Assembly (NCBI RefSeq): GCF_025567525.1
Contig: NZ_JAOQJY010000002.1
Coordinates: 124,001 to 188,000, forward strand
Source: Gallintestinimicrobium propionicum
GTDB lineage: Bacteria > Bacillota > Clostridia > Lachnospirales > Lachnospiraceae
DNA: 64,000 bases
Reading direction: 5' to 3'
The notes under the pieces were generated by a model. That model saw only the letters and a list, made by a program, of their open reading frames with translations, made no database searches and had not been told where the DNA came from. Positions 61,522 through 64,000 of the stretch are shown here, piece after piece. Every line of letters starts with the position of its first letter. The stretch's first letter is position 1. Made by a program: the position numbers and the translations under genes.

Positions 61522-63303
61522 ATGCTGCACGAACTGGAATATCCATTTGACAGTGAATATATTTTAAAAAAATCAAAAAGCTTGAAGCGTCGTCTGCTGG
61601 AGGAGAACACCCAGCGGATTCCGAAGAAGATCGCGGTGCTGGGAGGCTCTACGACCCATGATATTATCCGGATTCTGGAGCTGTTTTTGCTGAATCAGGG
61701 AATTGAACCGACCTTTTATGAATCGGAGTACGGAATGTACTGGGAAGATGCGATGTTCGGCAATGAAGAATTGAACGCGTTTGGACCGGATCTGGTTTAT
61801 ATTCATACGAGCTTTCGAAACCTGCGCAGTCTGCCGGAGGTAAAGGATTCCCGGGAACAGGTGGAGGACAAGCTCAGATCGGAATTTGAACATTTTCAGG
61901 TGATGTGGGAGAAGCTGGCGGATACCTGGCATTGTCCGATCATTCAGGATAACTTTGAACTTCCCTATTACCGTTTGATGGGAAATCAGGATGGTGCGGA
62001 TTTTCACGGCAGAACCTGGTATGTGAACCGGATGAACCAGATGTTTGCAGATTATGCGGCAGAGCATCAAAATTTCCTGATCAACGATATCTGCTATCAG
62101 TCGGCGGTATATGGTCTGGATGAATGGTCTGCACCGTTTTTCTGGCACATGTACAAGTATAGTTTGTGCCTGAAGGCGATTCCATGGATGGCACACAACG
62201 TTGCGAATATTATGAAGTCGCTTTACGGAAAAAATAAAAAATCGCTGGTGCTGGATCTGGACAATACGCTTTGGGGAGGCATTGTCGGGGATGACGGTCC
62301 GGAAAATCTGGAAATTGGACAGGAAACGAATCTGGGACAGGTTTATGCGGAATTTCAGTCCTATGTGAAGTCACTGAAAGACTATGGCGTGATGTTGAAC
62401 GTCGCGTCCAAGAATGAAGAGGAAAATGCACTTGCAGGCTTGAATCATCCGGCAGGGGTGTTGAAGCCGGAGGATTTCCTGATCATTGCGGCAAACTGGG
62501 AGCCGAAGAGCCGGAATATTCTGGAAATTGCGCATCAGCTGAACATTTTGCCGGACAGCCTTGTGTTTGCAGATGATAATCCGGCAGAGCGGGAGATTGT
62601 GCGGCAGCAGGCACCCGGCGTGACTGCGCCCGAGATCGGCAAACCGGAGGATTATATCCGCGTGCTGGATCGCGGTGGTTATTTTGAAGTGACGTCGCTT
62701 TCGGAGGATGACCGCAAGCGAAATGAGATGTATCAGGCGAATTTGAAGCGCGAAAAGGCGCAGGCATCCTTTGCGGACTATGCAGAGTATTTGAGATCCC
62801 TGGATATGAAAGCCACGATTCGAAGCTTTGAACCGGTTTACATGGCAAGAATCGCACAGCTGACCAATAAGAGCAATCAGTTCAATTTAACGACTCAGCG
62901 TATGACACAGGCACAGATTGAACAAATGGCGGCGGATGATTCTTATATTACCTTATATGGAAAACTGGAGGATAAGTTCGGGGATAACGGCGTTGTTTCT
63001 GTTGTGATCGCCCAAAAGGAAGAGAAAGCAGCGCATATCCGTCTGTGGCTGATGAGCTGCCGCGTCCTGAAACGGGATATGGAGCTTGCAATGCTGGATG
63101 AGCTTGTGGAACGGTGTCAGGAAGCAGGAATCGAAGAAATTTACGGATACTATTATCCGACGGCGAAAAACAACATGGTACGGAAATTCTACGGAGAGCT
63201 GGGCTTTGAAAAGTGTTCGGAGGATGAGGCTGGAAACAGTGTCTGGAAGCTGAATACAGCAGGCTATGAAAAACGAAACCATGTGATCGAAGTGGAGAGC
63301 TGA
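61522..63303 (+). CDS. FkbH-like HAD-IIIC protein (glyceryl/acyl-ACP loading type)
   Basis: 593 aa in three parts. N-terminal: IAVLGGSTTHDIIRILELFL, an SGNH-like fold. Centre: LVLDLDNTLWGGIVGDDG (Asp245, Asp247), LNVASKNEEEN and FADDNPAERE, the FkbH HAD domain. C-terminal: KSNQFNLTTQRMT and a GNAT-like end (RKFYGELGFEKC). FkbH enzymes dephosphorylate 1,3-bisphosphoglycerate and load glyceryl onto an ACP. With an ACP at 837 and MBOATs on both sides, glyceryl or another acyl transfer to the glycan is likely. ATG 61522 follows AAAGGA. Confidence 0.88.
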   Translation: MLHELEYPFDSEYILKKSKSLKRRLLEENTQRIPKKIAVLGGSTTHDIIRILELFLLNQGIEPTFYESEYGMYWEDAMFGNEELNAFGPDLVYIHTSFRNLRSLPEVKDSREQVEDKLRSEFEHFQVMWEKLADTWHCPIIQDNFELPYYRLMGNQDGADFHGRTWYVNRMNQMFADYAAEHQNFLINDICYQSAVYGLDEWSAPFFWHMYKYSLCLKAIPWMAHNVANIMKSLYGKNKKSLVLDLDNTLWGGIVGDDGPENLEIGQETNLGQVYAEFQSYVKSLKDYGVMLNVASKNEEENALAGLNHPAGVLKPEDFLIIAANWEPKSRNILEIAHQLNILPDSLVFADDNPAEREIVRQQAPGVTAPEIGKPEDYIRVLDRGGYFEVTSLSEDDRKRNEMYQANLKREKAQASFADYAEYLRSLDMKATIRSFEPVYMARIAQLTNKSNQFNLTTQRMTQAQIEQMAADDSYITLYGKLEDKFGDNGVVSVVIAQKEEKAAHIRLWLMSCRVLKRDMELAMLDELVERCQEAGIEEIYGYYYPTAKNNMVRKFYGELGFEKCSEDEAGNSVWKLNTAGYEKRNHVIEVES

Positions 63304-63305
63304 GT

Positions 63306-64000
63306 ATGTTATTTCAGTCATATATTTTTATCCTGCTGTTCTTTCCGCTGTGTCTGCTGGGCTTCTGGGGGCTAAAGCGCCAGAAGCTTTTGCAGCTCTG
63401 GCTGATTGCCTTTTCCCTGTGGTTTTACGGAGCAGCGAGTCCGTATTATCTGTTGCTGCTGCTGGGCAGTATTGCATGGAATTATGCTTTTTTTCGCGCC
63501 ATAGAGAGTGGCATTAGGCGTGTTACAGAGCGTGTTTCCGGGAGTGCTATGGAGCGCGCAGAGTATGGGATGGAACGTGACAGCTCCCGGAAAAGACTCT
63601 TGTTAGGAATTGGAATTGCAGGAAATCTTGCATTACTTTGCTTTTTTAAATATTTTAATGCAATATCGGCTGGCTGGAGTCAGATGAAAGGACTGGAGGA
63701 TCCGATTCTGCAGCTTGCATTGCCCCTTGGCATCAGTTTTTTTACCTTTCAGCAGATTGGATTTCTGGCAGATGCTTATAAAGGAGAGGTTGGGGCGTGC
63801 AGCCTGAGGGAATATGTCCTGTTCGTTTCCTTTTTCCCATATGTGTCGTCCGGACCGATTGTTAATGCACAGGAAATGCTGCCGCAGTATCGGCAAATCG
63901 GTCGGCAGCGTCTGGATTGGGCAAAGTTTGCAGGCGGACTGCATCTGTTTGCGCTGGGGCTGTCAAAAAAGGTGCTGCTTGCGGATACCTTCGGCAAGGC
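63306..64000 (+). CDS. MBOAT family O-acyltransferase, cut by the window end
   Basis: About 231 residues are visible and the frame stays open. MLFQSYIFILLFFPLCLLGFWGLKRQ, then LALPLGISFFTFQQIGFLADAYKGEVG and FVSFFPYVSSGPIVNAQEM match the N-terminal half of the MBOAT at 58904. The WHG histidine block lies outside the window. It starts 2 bases after the FkbH-like stop, with GTGGAGAG inside that gene as ribosome site, so the two are coupled. A variable basic loop (about 60-100) contains Glu/Arg-rich repeats. Confidence 0.88.
   Translation, partial: MLFQSYIFILLFFPLCLLGFWGLKRQKLLQLWLIAFSLWFYGAASPYYLLLLLGSIAWNYAFFRAIESGIRRVTERVSGSAMERAEYGMERDSSRKRLLLGIGIAGNLALLCFFKYFNAISAGWSQMKGLEDPILQLALPLGISFFTFQQIGFLADAYKGEVGACSLREYVLFVSFFPYVSSGPIVNAQEMLPQYRQIGRQRLDWAKFAGGLHLFALGLSKKVLLADTFGK

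Overview
The window is almost entirely one large surface or secreted polysaccharide biosynthesis region of a low-to-mid GC Firmicute, most likely a Lachnospiraceae gut bacterium. That assignment is an inference. It rests on strong AGGAGG-type ribosome binding sites, TTGnnn/TATAAT promoters, the Firmicute-like protein families (three DUF6056-like membrane proteins, DUF5672, an SP_1767-type GT-D enzyme, an RsiV-like lipoprotein), and no outer-membrane export genes. About 49 protein genes are visible. All lie on the + strand except one membrane-protein gene at 57.5-58.8 kb. Both ends are cut inside genes: a GT4 glycosyltransferase on the left and an MBOAT acyltransferase on the right. No tRNA, rRNA, transposase, integrase or CRISPR array was seen.

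Layout. 1-11.3 kb: GT4 end, acyl carrier protein, MBOAT plus SGNH-like partner, asparagine-synthase-like amidotransferase, GT2, alpha-1,2-fucosyltransferase (GT11), a GT11-like protein lacking the canonical motif, a DUF6056-like GT-C candidate and a GT17. 11.3-17.1 kb: three copies of a composite, highly structured non-coding repeat, each upstream of a gene (GT2, a GT-C-like membrane protein, DUF5672), with an ABC flippase between the first two. 17.1-28.8 kb: Wzy-like polymerase, acyltransferase 3, GT4, two GT2, pyruvyltransferase-like, GH105-like hydrolase, Wzx flippase and a second GT11. 28.8-32.2 kb: separately transcribed genes (RsiV-like lipoprotein, HAD protein, a nuclease gene remnant, rfbD). 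32.3-43.2 kb: a GT26-GT4 fusion, GT4s, a second Wzy-like polymerase, and a very AT-rich pair (GT-D enzyme and a second ABC flippase). 43.3-50.2 kb: ugd, a UDP-glucuronate epimerase, a GT-C candidate, a polyprenyl-phosphate GT2, a ChbG/NaxD-type deacetylase and another GT2. 50.3-64 kb: three more MBOATs, two SGNH partners, two more DUF6056-like proteins, a second acyltransferase 3, the lone antisense gene and an FkbH-like protein.

How the genes fit together (inference from families). Cytoplasmic GT2/GT4/GT11/GT17/GT-D/GT26 enzymes would build repeat units on a lipid carrier from rhamnose, fucose, glucuronic/galacturonic acid and N-acetylhexosamines. Wzx or a PglK-like ABC protein would flip them and Wzy-like proteins would polymerise them. 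GT-C proteins fed by polyprenyl-phosphate sugars would add side sugars outside. MBOAT/SGNH pairs, acyltransferase-3 proteins and an FkbH/ACP pair would add O-acyl (possibly glyceryl) groups; AsnB-like and pyruvyltransferase enzymes may add amide and pyruvate groups. The duplicated flippases, polymerases and acylation genes suggest at least two glycans or a mosaic of merged clusters.

The observations most worth following are the three-copy composite structured repeat with compensatory changes, the acyl-decoration set (4 MBOAT, 3 SGNH, ACP, FkbH), the GT-C/GT2/NaxD-like/GT2 block that may make an undecaprenyl-phosphate hexosamine, and the GT26-GT4 fusion.
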